From the NCBI GenBank assembly GCA_003135035.1, contig PLDE01000306.1, positions 549 to 10,787 of the forward strand: a stretch of 10,239 nucleotides of DNA, in the 5' to 3' direction. The DNA comes from Candidatus Dormiibacterota bacterium. Its GTDB lineage: Bacteria > Chloroflexota > Dormibacteria > Aeolococcales > Bog-877. Each line of letters begins with the position of its first letter. Position 1 is the first letter of the stretch. The position numbers were made by a program, and so were the translations under genes. Below, piece by piece: positions 1-7,045 of this stretch. Under the pieces are notes generated by a model. The model did no database searches. It was not told where the DNA came from and was given only the letters and a program-made list of their open reading frames with translations.

Positions 1-2
1 AG

Positions 3-1394
3 GTCGACGCGGCCGAGCTGGCCAATCAGTTGGCGGAGCGGATCTTCCGCTATGAGGAGCTGCACGCGCCGAGCTGGGACCCGCTCGTCTACAACCCCGG
101 CGACGGCCTCTTCGGGCTCCTCTCCCAGAAGACCCAGCCGGCCGAGGTCCGGTTACGCAGCCTTTGCGGGCGCTTGGAGGCGATTCCTGAACTGGTGGAT
201 CTGGCCCACCGGCAGCTGGCTAATCCTCCGCACATCCACACCGAGACCGCCATCCAGCAACACCCCGGTGTGGTCAAGTTGGTGCGCGACGACGTGGACC
301 GGCTGGTAAGCCAGGTCAGCGACATCTTTCTGCGGGGCCGGGTGGCGAAGGCGCAGCAGCAGGCCCTGGCCGCCTGGGAGAGCTTTGGGCGTTATCTAGA
401 GGATTCCCTGGACTCAGCCCAGGGAGACTTCCGCCTCGGCGAGCGACGCTTCGCTGAGAAGCTCCACCTCGATCTCCACTCACCGTTCAGCCCCGACGAG
501 GTGCTCCGCCGCGCCAACGCCCACCTAGAAGCGCTGACGGCTGAGCTGGCCGAGGCGGCGGGTGAGCTCGTCGGGGGCGAGGGAACGCAAGAGGAGGTGA
601 TCCGGCGAGCGCTGGATCAGGTGGCGGAGCAGAGGCCAGACAACCAGACGATCCTGACCGAGGCGCGCACTTCTCTGGATGAGCTGACCGCAGCCGTGGG
701 TGCGTCTGGGATGTTCACCGTGCCTGAGGACCCCTACGACCTCGAGGTGGTTCCCGAGTTCATGCGGGGAACCGCTTCCGCCTACTGCATGCCGGCGGGA
801 CCTTTTGAGGAAGGCGCCCACTCCAAGGTGATGATCGCCCCCACCCCCGATGACTGGAGCCCAGATCGGGTCGACTCCTTCTACCGCGAGATCAATTCCT
901 CGATGTTGGTGATGCTCATGGCCCACGAGGCCATGCCCGGCCACGTCATGCAGCTGGCCAAAGCTCGGGCCTTCCGGGGTCCGACCAAGGTCAGAGCTGC
1001 GTTCTACAACGGGCCCTTTGTCGAGGGCTGGGCGTGCCAGGCGGAGCGCATCATCGGCGAGCTGGGGCTGGGCGGTCTTCCGGTGCGAACCCAACGGATC
1101 AAGGTGCACATCCGCTGCACCATGAACGCCATCCTCGACGCCGCCGTCCACGCCGGAGGCATGGACGAGGATGAAGCCGTCGCCATGATGACTGAGCGCG
1201 GATTCCAAGAACTCGCCGAGGCCAAGGGCAAGTGGCGCCGCGCCTGTCTCACCTCCGCCCAGTTGTCCACCTATTTCGTGGGCTACACGGAGCTCCAGGA
1301 CCTCTTCGCACAGTTGGCGCCGATGACCTCCTACGACGAAGTCCTGGCGCATGGGTCCCCACCCACCTCGCTCCTCGCCGGTCTGCTCAACTAA
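3..1394 (+). CDS. DUF885 family protein, predicted zinc metallopeptidase (5' end outside window)
   Basis: The reading frame is open from the first bases of the window, so the true start lies upstream. A TTG at 30 is available but has no ribosome binding site and would remove conserved N-terminal sequence. About 463 codons are visible, while DUF885 proteins are usually about 550 residues, so roughly 100 may be missing. The diagnostic motif HEAMPGH is encoded at 924-944, and a downstream EGWA motif falls near 1023-1034. In this family the two histidines and a downstream glutamate are the expected zinc ligands. A family-typical stretch, RGTASAYCMPAGPFE, lies upstream of the motif. The visible part has no signal peptide or membrane segment, but the N-terminus is not in view. 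DUF885 members are predicted peptidases of unknown substrate. The family call is firm; peptidase activity is inferred. Confidence 0.9.
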   Translation, partial: VDAAELANQLAERIFRYEELHAPSWDPLVYNPGDGLFGLLSQKTQPAEVRLRSLCGRLEAIPELVDLAHRQLANPPHIHTETAIQQHPGVVKLVRDDVDRLVSQVSDIFLRGRVAKAQQQALAAWESFGRYLEDSLDSAQGDFRLGERRFAEKLHLDLHSPFSPDEVLRRANAHLEALTAELAEAAGELVGGEGTQEEVIRRALDQVAEQRPDNQTILTEARTSLDELTAAVGASGMFTVPEDPYDLEVVPEFMRGTASAYCMPAGPFEEGAHSKVMIAPTPDDWSPDRVDSFYREINSSMLVMLMAHEAMPGHVMQLAKARAFRGPTKVRAAFYNGPFVEGWACQAERIIGELGLGGLPVRTQRIKVHIRCTMNAILDAAVHAGGMDEDEAVAMMTERGFQELAEAKGKWRRACLTSAQLSTYFVGYTELQDLFAQLAPMTSYDEVLAHGSPPTSLLAGLLN

Positions 1395-1418
1395 CCCAGC
1401 AGCTAGGCGCCGCTGTCT

Positions 1419-1434
1419 CAGCTTGCGCAAGCTG
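1419..1434. terminator. Perfect 16-bp palindrome after the DUF885 gene
   Basis: CAGCTTGCGCAAGCTG is its own reverse complement and begins 25 bases after the DUF885 stop codon. In RNA it could fold into a short hairpin, and together with the next inverted repeat (1455-1475) it may end transcription. There is no U-tract. A perfect palindrome could equally be a dimeric protein-binding site. Confidence 0.4.
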
Positions 1435-1454
1435 GCCCACTCGCTGGTGTCCAC

Positions 1455-1475
1455 ACGGCCACGTCACGCGGCCGT
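1455..1475. terminator. GC-rich hairpin, second inverted repeat after the DUF885 gene
   Basis: ACGGCC at 1455-1460 pairs with GGCCGT at 1470-1475 across a 9-base loop. There is no U-tract, as in many actinobacterial hairpin terminators. It could act on either strand, for example on read-through from the convergent propeller gene. The evidence is only the stem itself. Confidence 0.35.
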
Positions 1476-1759
1476 TCGTACAGCTCGTCTAAGGGACGGT
1501 GCCGACCGGCTCAGTCCTCCGCTTCTATGCCTTGGTGAAGCTGAGACACGGGACTCGCGGCGGTGCACGCGGCGTCGCAGTCTCTCGCTCGGTTTCTGCT
1601 GTGCCTCCGTTCCAGTTGTAAGGCGTGGACGTGGAGAGCAGGCTACGTCCCGCGACACGTCTTCCGTCGCCCGCCATACAGGCGCGTACCCCCGGCCGCC
1701 TGGACGAGTGATTCAGAGCCCGCCCGAGTACCTGAAGCTGATCCGGGTCCAGTCCGGGG

Positions 1760-3325
1760 TTAGCGCCCCTTCCAGGTCCTGAGGTCGGGCATCGTCCAGC
1801 CGCTGCGGCGGGCGAACAGGGCCGCTCCACCGCCGACGATCCCCAAGAGAGCCAGCCCTGCAGAGAGGAGCAGACCGCCCGTCGGCGAGGCGGCGGAGTT
1901 GCTGGCCAAGGCGGCCGCGGGATGCGGGCCGGGGGCCACAGTTGCCGCTCCAAAACACACGATCGGACCCGTCGAGGGGGTCACGGACGCGCTAGCTGAA
2001 GGTGAGGGCGTCACCTGGGGAGACGCGGTGGTGGTCGGCATCGGCAACGGCTGGCGGGTGGGCGTGGAGTTGGGCGCGCTGTCTGACGAGCCGGGTGCCG
2101 ATCCTGACGCCGCGCCCGAGGGAAGGACGGCGGGACCGACCACGACCGGCCCTATCCCTGTGAGCGGCGAGCAGATTGGCGAGGGCGTGGGAGCGGGAGT
2201 AGGTGTGGTCGAGGGCGGAGCCGGCGCGATCACCAATCCGGCGGGTTGGACTCCACTCCCCAGCAGAATGGGCGCGCTCGGGGTCTGGTCGAGAAGATCC
2301 ATCGAGAGGACCTCACCCTCGCCAGCTGCGTTGGTTCCTTCCAGGTAAGCAGCGGTGCCATCCGGGGTAACTCCGATCTCCCCAGGGATGAACCCCGCAG
2401 CCAGCGTGCCTGGAGCAGCGGCAACAGTTGTGGTCGTGGGGTCAATCGTCTGCAGCTGCTCGAGGCTGGCGTCAGGCAGATAGAGTTCGCCCGTTCCAGC
2501 GTCGAGTGCCATCCCCGAGAGCTGAGCCGTGGCGGGTAGTGCGATCAGTGAGCTCTGGGGAGCGCTATTGGTGAGTGAGCTCTGGGAAGCGTTACTGGCG
2601 AGGTCGATTACCGCCAGTGCCGGACCTGTGGGAGGGGCCGTCAGCACGTAGAGATGGGAGCCGTCCGTCGACGGAATCAAAGTGCCCGGGGCGGAGACCG
2701 GAATCGGCGGTCCAGCCACGGTGTTGGTGGCCGTGTCGATCACACCCACCGAGGTGCCCTGAATGCCGCCATCAAAATAGAGTGAGCTACCATCGGGCGA
2801 GATGGCCAGATTGTCCACCGCCCCTGTCGCGATCGCAGGCGCCATCACCTGCCCCGTGAGCAGGTCGACCTCGACCACCTGACCGGCGGGAGCCTCGGCC
2901 ACGTAGAGGTCCTGCCCGTTGGGTGTGACCACCATCGGTCCGGGGTCGACACCCGACCCCAGTTCGATCGAGGTTCCCTTGTACCTGTCGGTGGCGGTGT
3001 CGATGACTGCGATCGCGCCGCTGGCGAAGTCGACATAGACCTGCGACCCGTCCGGGCTGATGGTCAAACCCTCGACACCACCTGGGACCGGAGCGGGAAT
3101 GGTAGTCGGATTGGTGAGGCCAGTCTGGAGAACGTAGACGGCCCCCGATTGGCCATCACCAACCAGCACCGAGTAGCTGGGTAGCGCTGCAGCTGAGACG
3201 ACCCGAGCGCCCTCCGCCGCGGCCCCCCCGAGCATCAGCACCGCACCAACAAGACCCATAGAGACCGGGAAAGCGCGCCAGGAATGCCACGTCCGCCGTC
3301 TCGCCGCCGCTGCTTTTGCTTCCAT
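1760..3325 (-). CDS. Surface beta-propeller (YVTN-like repeat) protein with C-terminal membrane anchor
   Basis: The preferred start is the ATG at 3325, giving 521 residues. The frame stays open to 3544, but that upstream part reads like non-coding DNA, whereas 3325 gives a good signal peptide: basic ARRRTWHSWR, a hydrophobic stretch at residues 20-37, and possible cleavage near SAAA at 44-47. No clear ribosome binding site precedes it. Residues 50-370 carry about seven repeats of the YVTN/beta-propeller type, with motifs SPDGSQVYV (90), TPNGQDLYV (134), SPDGSSLYF (176), STDGSHLYV (219) and TPDGTAAYL (320), and VIDTAT-type strands between them. Residues 370-480 are Ser/Thr/Pro-rich. A hydrophobic segment (484-504) and ARRSG form a C-terminal anchor without a true LPXTG motif. 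It is probably a wall-spanning surface protein for binding or display; the ligand is unknown. Confidence 0.85.
   Translation of the reverse strand: MEAKAAAARRRTWHSWRAFPVSMGLVGAVLMLGGAAAEGARVVSAAALPSYSVLVGDGQSGAVYVLQTGLTNPTTIPAPVPGGVEGLTISPDGSQVYVDFASGAIAVIDTATDRYKGTSIELGSGVDPGPMVVTPNGQDLYVAEAPAGQVVEVDLLTGQVMAPAIATGAVDNLAISPDGSSLYFDGGIQGTSVGVIDTATNTVAGPPIPVSAPGTLIPSTDGSHLYVLTAPPTGPALAVIDLASNASQSSLTNSAPQSSLIALPATAQLSGMALDAGTGELYLPDASLEQLQTIDPTTTTVAAAPGTLAAGFIPGEIGVTPDGTAAYLEGTNAAGEGEVLSMDLLDQTPSAPILLGSGVQPAGLVIAPAPPSTTPTPAPTPSPICSPLTGIGPVVVGPAVLPSGAASGSAPGSSDSAPNSTPTRQPLPMPTTTASPQVTPSPSASASVTPSTGPIVCFGAATVAPGPHPAAALASNSAASPTGGLLLSAGLALLGIVGGGAALFARRSGWTMPDLRTWKGR
2547..2600. repeat. 27-bp tandem duplication inside the propeller gene
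   Basis: Two adjacent 27-base units (2547-2573 and 2574-2600) differ at four positions. Each begins AGTGAGCTCTGGG. Because 27 is a multiple of three the duplication keeps frame, and it gives two consecutive nine-residue copies containing QSSL (around residues 246-261), in a Ser/Asn-rich loop between propeller strands. Confidence 0.75.
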
Positions 3326-3712
3326 GTGAAGGAGAGACGCCCGAAATCGGCAATTGGTTCCCGCGGACGAGCTTGCCAACTGCTGCCCCGTTCCGGACAG
3401 TTCCCTTTCGCGCTGCCGGCGTACGATGGCTGACTTCCACCCAGTGGAGTAGCGAACGCCGACTAGCCAGGATCGGTTGGAACTCCACCCGGGCCAGCCC
3501 CGCCGCAGGCCGCTACCGTCCTCGCAGCGACTGGCGACGTTCATGTCGGCGGAGATGAGTCGGCTACTCAGGCAACTCGAGGACTGATCAATTCAGGCGA
3601 TAGCCGGCGGCGGGGTTCCTTCCCCCTCCTCCAATGCGAACTGGTCAGGCGGCGGCCGGGGCGACTCGGGGTAGCGTCAGAGACGGTGCACCTCGAACTG
3701 AGGAGAAATGGG
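3326..3712. promoter_or_regulatory. Divergent intergenic region between the propeller and PfpI genes
   Basis: This stretch separates two genes that point away from each other, so the promoters of both should lie here. The frame of the propeller gene continues through part of it without domain content. GGAAC occurs three times on the minus strand (within about 3355-3400), but no CGTC element lies at the right distance for an ECF promoter. I could not pick a -35/-10 pair for either gene. The only well-supported site is the ribosome binding site of the PfpI gene at its right end. Confidence 0.4.
3700..3706 (+). promoter_or_regulatory. Ribosome binding site that decides the PfpI start
   Basis: GAGGAGA ends six bases before the ATG at 3713. 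This rules in that ATG over the in-frame GTG at 3686, which has no such site and would add nine residues not expected in the family. Confidence 0.8.
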
Positions 3713-4222
3713 ATGAAGATCGCCTGCTTGCTCGCCGCGGATTTTGAAGACTCGGAGTTTCAAGAGCCCTACGAGAAGTTCCAACTGACGGGCCACGTGG
3801 TCACCGTGATCGGCAGGAGGGCCGGCCAGGAGTTGAGCGGCAAGAAGGGCACCGTCACGACCCACACCGATCGAGCCATCGGCGAGGTCAGACCCGAGGA
3901 CTTCGGCGCCCTCTTCCTACCGGGAGGGTATTCCCCGGACCAGCTTCGCTCCGACGAACAGATGGTCGGATTCGTCCGCGATTTCATGGACCGGGAGATG
4001 CCCGTGCTGGCGATCTGCCACGGACCTCAGCTGCTGCTCACCGCCCAGCGTGTCAGCGGCCGCCGGATGACCGCCTGGAAGACCGTTCAGGGAGACCTTC
4101 GGGAGGCCGGCGCCGACGTCGTCGATGAGCCCGCCGTGGTCGATCGAAACCTGGTCACGTCGCGTCAGCCAGAGGACATCCCCCAGTTCGTGGCCGCCAG
4201 CTTGGAGCTCCTCGGCAGCTGA
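3713..4222 (+). CDS. DJ-1/PfpI family protein (type 1 glutamine amidotransferase-like)
   Basis: The product is 169 residues, the usual length for PfpI/YhbO-type members. The protein begins MKIACLLAADFED, with the conserved glutamate at residue 12 next to the active site. The nucleophile elbow is AICHGPQLL, with Cys102 followed by His103. FLPGGYSPDQLR (68-79) is the family's GG loop. The fold is a cytoplasmic flavodoxin-like dimer or hexamer. Family members have been described as intracellular proteases, chaperones or glyoxalase/deglycase-type enzymes acting on methylglyoxal or its adducts; the sequence does not show which applies. The gene stands alone: it diverges from the propeller gene and converges on the HD-GYP gene, with a hairpin just after its stop. 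A stress-related role is the usual inference for this family. Confidence 0.93.
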   Translation: MKIACLLAADFEDSEFQEPYEKFQLTGHVVTVIGRRAGQELSGKKGTVTTHTDRAIGEVRPEDFGALFLPGGYSPDQLRSDEQMVGFVRDFMDREMPVLAICHGPQLLLTAQRVSGRRMTAWKTVQGDLREAGADVVDEPAVVDRNLVTSRQPEDIPQFVAASLELLGS

Positions 4223-4226
4223 ACCT

Positions 4227-4258
4227 GGCCGGGGAAGCGGTGCTACCGTGCCCCGGCC
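4227..4258. terminator. Bidirectional hairpin terminator between convergent genes
   Basis: GGCCGGGG (4227-4234) pairs perfectly with CCCCGGCC (4251-4258). Inside, CGGT (4238-4241) pairs with ACCG (4245-4248) around a GCT triloop, with a small internal loop between the two stems. It begins four bases after the PfpI stop and lies 18 bases from the HD-GYP stop on the other strand, so it is well placed to end both transcripts. There is no U-tract. Confidence 0.75.
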
Positions 4259-4276
4259 TAGGCGAGCCGGCCCCGA

Positions 4277-5716
4277 TCAGTGCCCGGGATTCCACCACCA
4301 AGGCGGGGTCGGAGTGGGCGGGGCTGGAGGAGTCGGAGTGGGTGGGGCTGGCGGGGTCGGAGCGGGCGCGGTCGGAGTTGGTGGCGGGGTCGGTGCCGGC
4401 CTCGAGGGCGGCGGTGTCGGTGCGGGCGACGTGGGTTGGGACGGAGCGGGCTTGGTCGACGGGGCCGGAGTTGGCGTTGCCGACGCGCTCGGAGATGGAG
4501 TCGGGGTGATGCTGGGATGAGTGAAGATGCGGCTGTCCAAGCCCGAGGTGGTCTGGGCCCCACCGGTCGCCGCGATCTGAGTGGGCGCGGCCGACCGGTG
4601 AACTAGGGCCGGCAGTGCGCCGGCACCGGCCACAGCCATGGCGCCGGCCGTGCCGGCGGCTGCCGCGGAGCCGCTCAGGCCGGGACTGACTCTGGTCATC
4701 AGGGCGGCCAGATCCCCGAGCAAAGGAAGCTGGGAGATCAGCGACCCGATCCCCAACCCCCCCCAGAGCCGGCCCACCGAGACATTGAGGAATGCACGCA
4801 CGATCGCCGGGTCGAGCTGGGTTCCCGATGCTCGCACCAGCTCCGACCGGGCGGCGGCGACTCCGATCGGACGGCGGTAGGAGCGGGGAGCGGTGATCGT
4901 CTCGTACACGTCCGCCACCGAGACTATCCGCGCCCCCAGGCTGATCTGCTCTCTGGCCAGACCGTGCGGGTAGCCGCTGCCATCGAACCACTCGTGATGC
5001 TGAACCACCGCGTCGCCCCAACGCTCCAGCCAGGGCAGCACCGGGGCAATCAGAGCGGCTCCCGTCTCAGGATGGGCCCGCAGCGCGGACCACTCCGAGT
5101 TGTTCGGCTTGGACGGCTTGTTGAGGATCTTGGCCGAGACCCGAAGCTTGCCAATGTCGTGCAGAAGCGCCGCCCAGCGGATCCTTCCCCGATCCCGCTC
5201 GGAGAGGTTGAGCTCGGCCGTGATCATGTCGGTGAGCACCCGGACCCGTTCTGAATGGCCCCGAGTGCGGCGGTCGTGGACGCTCAGTGCCGCCGTCAGC
5301 TCGAGAACCGTCTGGGCCGCCGCCAGATCGCCGGCCCGGGATGCCTCATGGGCCTTCTGCAACTTGACCATGAGCTCCTCAGGGCGCCCGGCCCGGCGAG
5401 CCAGATCGAAGCGCTTGGGGGCGTGGTCGGGAAAGAGCAGAGACACGTCGAGCAGGGCCGCCAGGGGGAGAAAACGGCGCATGCCACGCTCGACCGCGAA
5501 CAAGGTGATCAGGGCGATCACGGTGAGGGTCACCCACCACTCCAGGATTCCCACCCAACCGTGCGGTGGAGGCACCAGCCGCTCGAGCAACTCGGCGACG
5601 ACCACCGCCGCCGCGATGGGAACGATGAAGACTGCTGCCCGGATGGCCAGGCTGAGCCAGGGGTGGGTCTCCCAAGCGTGATCGGGCCCGGGCACCGGTC
5701 GGACGGTCTGGGTCAA
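4277..5716 (-). CDS. Membrane-bound HD-GYP domain protein, probable cyclic-di-GMP phosphodiesterase, with proline-rich tail
   Basis: The product is 479 residues. TTG at 5716 is the start because AGGAG lies eight bases upstream. Two membrane segments (about 22-44 and 58-76) are followed by a linker and an HD-GYP domain (about 140-315). The metal-site motifs are intact: GHSERV (153), LLHDIGK (184-190), AHPETGA (214), QHHEWFDGSGYPHGL (239-252) with a true GYP at 248-250, and VADVYE (267-272). HD-GYP domains hydrolyse cyclic di-GMP to pGpG or GMP, so the protein should lower this second messenger at the membrane. Residues 350-372 (Ala/Gly-rich, hydrophobic) could form a third membrane segment. 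Residues 400-471 are almost entirely Pro/Thr/Ser/Ala, and the protein ends in three tryptophans and NPGH. There is no visible sensor domain. The domain call is firm; activity and tail location are inferred. Confidence 0.93.
   Translation of the reverse strand: MTQTVRPVPGPDHAWETHPWLSLAIRAAVFIVPIAAAVVVAELLERLVPPPHGWVGILEWWVTLTVIALITLFAVERGMRRFLPLAALLDVSLLFPDHAPKRFDLARRAGRPEELMVKLQKAHEASRAGDLAAAQTVLELTAALSVHDRRTRGHSERVRVLTDMITAELNLSERDRGRIRWAALLHDIGKLRVSAKILNKPSKPNNSEWSALRAHPETGAALIAPVLPWLERWGDAVVQHHEWFDGSGYPHGLAREQISLGARIVSVADVYETITAPRSYRRPIGVAAARSELVRASGTQLDPAIVRAFLNVSVGRLWGGLGIGSLISQLPLLGDLAALMTRVSPGLSGSAAAAGTAGAMAVAGAGALPALVHRSAAPTQIAATGGAQTTSGLDSRIFTHPSITPTPSPSASATPTPAPSTKPAPSQPTSPAPTPPPSRPAPTPPPTPTAPAPTPPAPPTPTPPAPPTPTPPWWWNPGH
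4305..4376. repeat. Three 24-bp tandem repeats encoding the proline-rich tail
   Basis: Units at 4305-4328, 4329-4352 and 4353-4376 are near copies; the first two differ at three positions. The pattern degenerates further to about 4450. On the minus strand each unit encodes eight residues of the type PAPPTPTP. The frame is kept, so copy number could vary without breaking the protein. Confidence 0.8.
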
Positions 5717-5724
5717 TTCCGCTT

Positions 5725-5729
5725 CTCCT
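5725..5729 (-). promoter_or_regulatory. Ribosome binding site for the TTG start of the HD-GYP gene
   Basis: Read on the minus strand this is AGGAG, eight bases before the TTG at 5716-5714. The strength and spacing support a TTG start over any downstream GTG or ATG. Confidence 0.75.
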
Positions 5730-5934
5730 GGGCTTCTCTCCCCGAGCCGTTCTGACCAGATCAGAGAGCTCGAGATCAGTCGGTTTGGCGCCAGGCTAGC
5801 TCGGGAGCTTCAATCTGCCTCCCCCGTCTCGGTGACGTCCTGGTCACGGAATCGCGAGATGCCGGCGGCGACGGGGAGTCCGAAGAGCGACGGAAGTGCG
5901 ACCAAGCCCCCCGCTTTACGGTGAGGGCGCCCGC

Positions 5935-6369
5935 TCAGGCCTCGTCGAAACCCCAACTGCCAGGAAAGAATCGCCTGAACGCCAGATAGGCCCCAATTGC
6001 CACAACGCACCAGGCCGCGATCGCCAGCAGCAGGGCGAGGCTGGGGGCCAGGCGGGGCAGGAGCTTCCAGGCAACCCATCCGAAGGCGATCAGGCCGAGT
6101 CCACCCAGTTGCCCTCCCTTGGCGTCTGAAGTCGCCTCGCCTATGCCACGCTGCCTTTCGATCAGGGTCAGGCTGGCCGGCAGGATGGCGGGGAAGGCGA
6201 GGAAGACCCCTCCCACCCGGAGTCCCCAAACAGCGCTGATCAGTACCGCCGCCGCCGACACCCCGGCTCCGAAGGCAAATCGGAGCAGGTAGCCTCCGGG
6301 GTTGATACCCCGGAGCTCCGCTGGATCCAATCGAAGCGGCTGCGGACGGCGCCTGATCCTTGCCTTCAC
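5935..6369 (-). CDS. DUF3147-like integral membrane protein (second of pair)
   Basis: The product is 144 residues. The start is a GTG at 6369 that overlaps the stop of the upstream gene in a GTGA arrangement, so translation is probably coupled. A basic N-terminus (KARIRRRPQPLRL) precedes hydrophobic segments at about 29-48, 52-70, 88-104 and 108-131, followed by a short acidic C-terminal tail. The block RVGGVFLAFPAILPASLTLIE (51-71) resembles the conserved core of DUF3147 membrane proteins. The family has no established biochemical role. Adjacency to another small protein of the same type suggests the two sit together in the membrane as a heteromer. The membrane protein call is firm; the family name is from memory of the motif. 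Confidence 0.8.
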   Translation of the reverse strand: MKARIRRRPQPLRLDPAELRGINPGGYLLRFAFGAGVSAAAVLISAVWGLRVGGVFLAFPAILPASLTLIERQRGIGEATSDAKGGQLGGLGLIAFGWVAWKLLPRLAPSLALLLAIAAWCVVAIGAYLAFRRFFPGSWGFDEA

Positions 6370-6713
6370 CGGAAGACGACCACCATGACGATGGCGCTGC
6401 TGAAGAACCAGACGGGAGCGGCCAGCAGGGAGCCGCGGATGGCTCTGTGTCGGCGCACCGTCACCACTGCCAAGGCGCAGAAGATGACCATGCCCAGGCC
6501 GCCGGCGACCATTCCCGACGCGGCCAGGGCGGCGTCCTTAGATCCCACGGCAATATCCGACACCACCAGGCTGGCCAGAGCAATGGAGGGAGCGGCGGAG
6601 AAGAGGCCGGCAAAGTCCTTAGGTTTGATGGTTTCAGCCAGGATGGCGAAGCAGACCACCAGGACGCCCCCTGCCAGGGCGTGGATGGCGACGGACAGTA
6701 GCAGTTGGCCCAT
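6366..6713 (-). CDS. DUF3147-like integral membrane protein (first of pair)
   Basis: The product is 115 residues from an ATG at 6713. A weak G-rich stretch about eight bases upstream may be the ribosome binding site. Four hydrophobic segments are visible at about 5-25, 36-52, 60-85 and 95-113, with charged loops KPKD (30-33) and VRRHR (86-90). The block AGLFSAAPSIALASLVV (35-51) is the counterpart of the GVFLAFPAILPASLTL core in the following gene, so the two proteins look like diverged paralogues. The four-base overlap implies one transcript. The function is unknown, and transport or a membrane-stress role would be speculation. No promoter is evident in the 330 bases upstream. Confidence 0.8.
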   Translation of the reverse strand: MGQLLLSVAIHALAGGVLVVCFAILAETIKPKDFAGLFSAAPSIALASLVVSDIAVGSKDAALAASGMVAGGLGMVIFCALAVVTVRRHRAIRGSLLAAPVWFFSSAIVMVVVFR

Positions 6714-7045
6714 GCGAGTGCCCCCACGTGCCGTTCCGACCTCTTCGACGGCCCCTCAGAAAGCGCCCCCAAGTTGGTAGCCAGATCCTACTCAGAGCCG
6801 GGCCGGGGGTGGTTGCACGAGTTCGCCAGGACCGTGTGGAGGGCAAAAGCTCTGAAACGAGCGCCAGTGCCGCCGCGGAGCCAGGCCGCCCAGGTAAGAG
6901 ATTCGAGTCGCCAGAACCAATCGCCGCCAAGAGACTGAGCAGAATGGCAAAGGTTGCAGCACGCTAGCCGGCCCGCTGAGCCTGAATCGGGTGGCTACGG
7001 TCGGCCAGGGTTCAGCGCCGCATCCAGTGCCTCGGCTGGCGCTCT
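6714..7045. other. Intergenic region upstream of the DUF3147 pair, no gene seen
   Basis: This lies between the start of the DUF3147 pair and the end of the plasmid-stabilization-like gene, both on the minus strand. Short open frames on the plus strand give low-complexity Arg/Pro/Ser translations without ribosome binding sites. The minus-strand promoter for the DUF3147 pair should be here, but I could not find a paired -35 and -10. No tRNA or known RNA fold was recognised. The right end holds a hairpin (7014-7043). Confidence 0.5.
7014..7043 (-). terminator. Hairpin just after the sigma/plasmid-stabilization operon
   Basis: AGCGCC (7014-7019) pairs with GGCGCT (7038-7043) across an 18-base loop, starting two bases after the TAG stop on the minus strand. 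Position and GC content fit an actinobacterial terminator without a U-tract, but the stem is only six pairs. Confidence 0.4.

Larger units (their letters stand above)
1395..1759. other. Intergenic region between convergent genes, no convincing gene
   Basis: The DUF885 gene ends at 1394 and the beta-propeller gene, on the other strand, ends at 1760. The open frames in this stretch give Arg/Ser/Pro-rich translations typical of non-coding GC-rich DNA, with no recognisable domain or ribosome binding site. I see no tRNA-like fold. Two inverted repeats just after the DUF885 stop, at 1419-1434 and 1455-1475, are the only structure I can support; the remaining 280 bases show nothing. Confidence 0.6.

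Noticed and set aside
525..1454. A 309-codon open frame on the minus strand opposite the DUF885 gene
   Set aside because: It mirrors the codon pattern of the real gene, its translation is His/Gly/Arg-rich without any domain, and the plus strand carries clear family motifs.
3355..3400. GGAAC copies on the minus strand as an ECF sigma promoter for the propeller gene
   Set aside because: The nearest CGTC is about 20 bases from the GGAAC, outside the usual 15-17 base spacing.
3326..3544. A longer N-terminus for the propeller protein, from 3544
   Set aside because: The extra 73 residues look like translated non-coding DNA and would bury the signal peptide.
4155..5021. A 288-codon minus-strand frame overlapping the HD-GYP gene in another phase
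   Set aside because: Its translation is Arg/Ser/Pro-rich without motifs, while the overlapping frame has every HD-GYP residue.
6890..6920. A tRNA T-loop-like string (ATTCGAGTC) in the 6714-7045 gap
   Set aside because: The flanking bases do not form a T-stem, and no acceptor, D or anticodon arm can be drawn.
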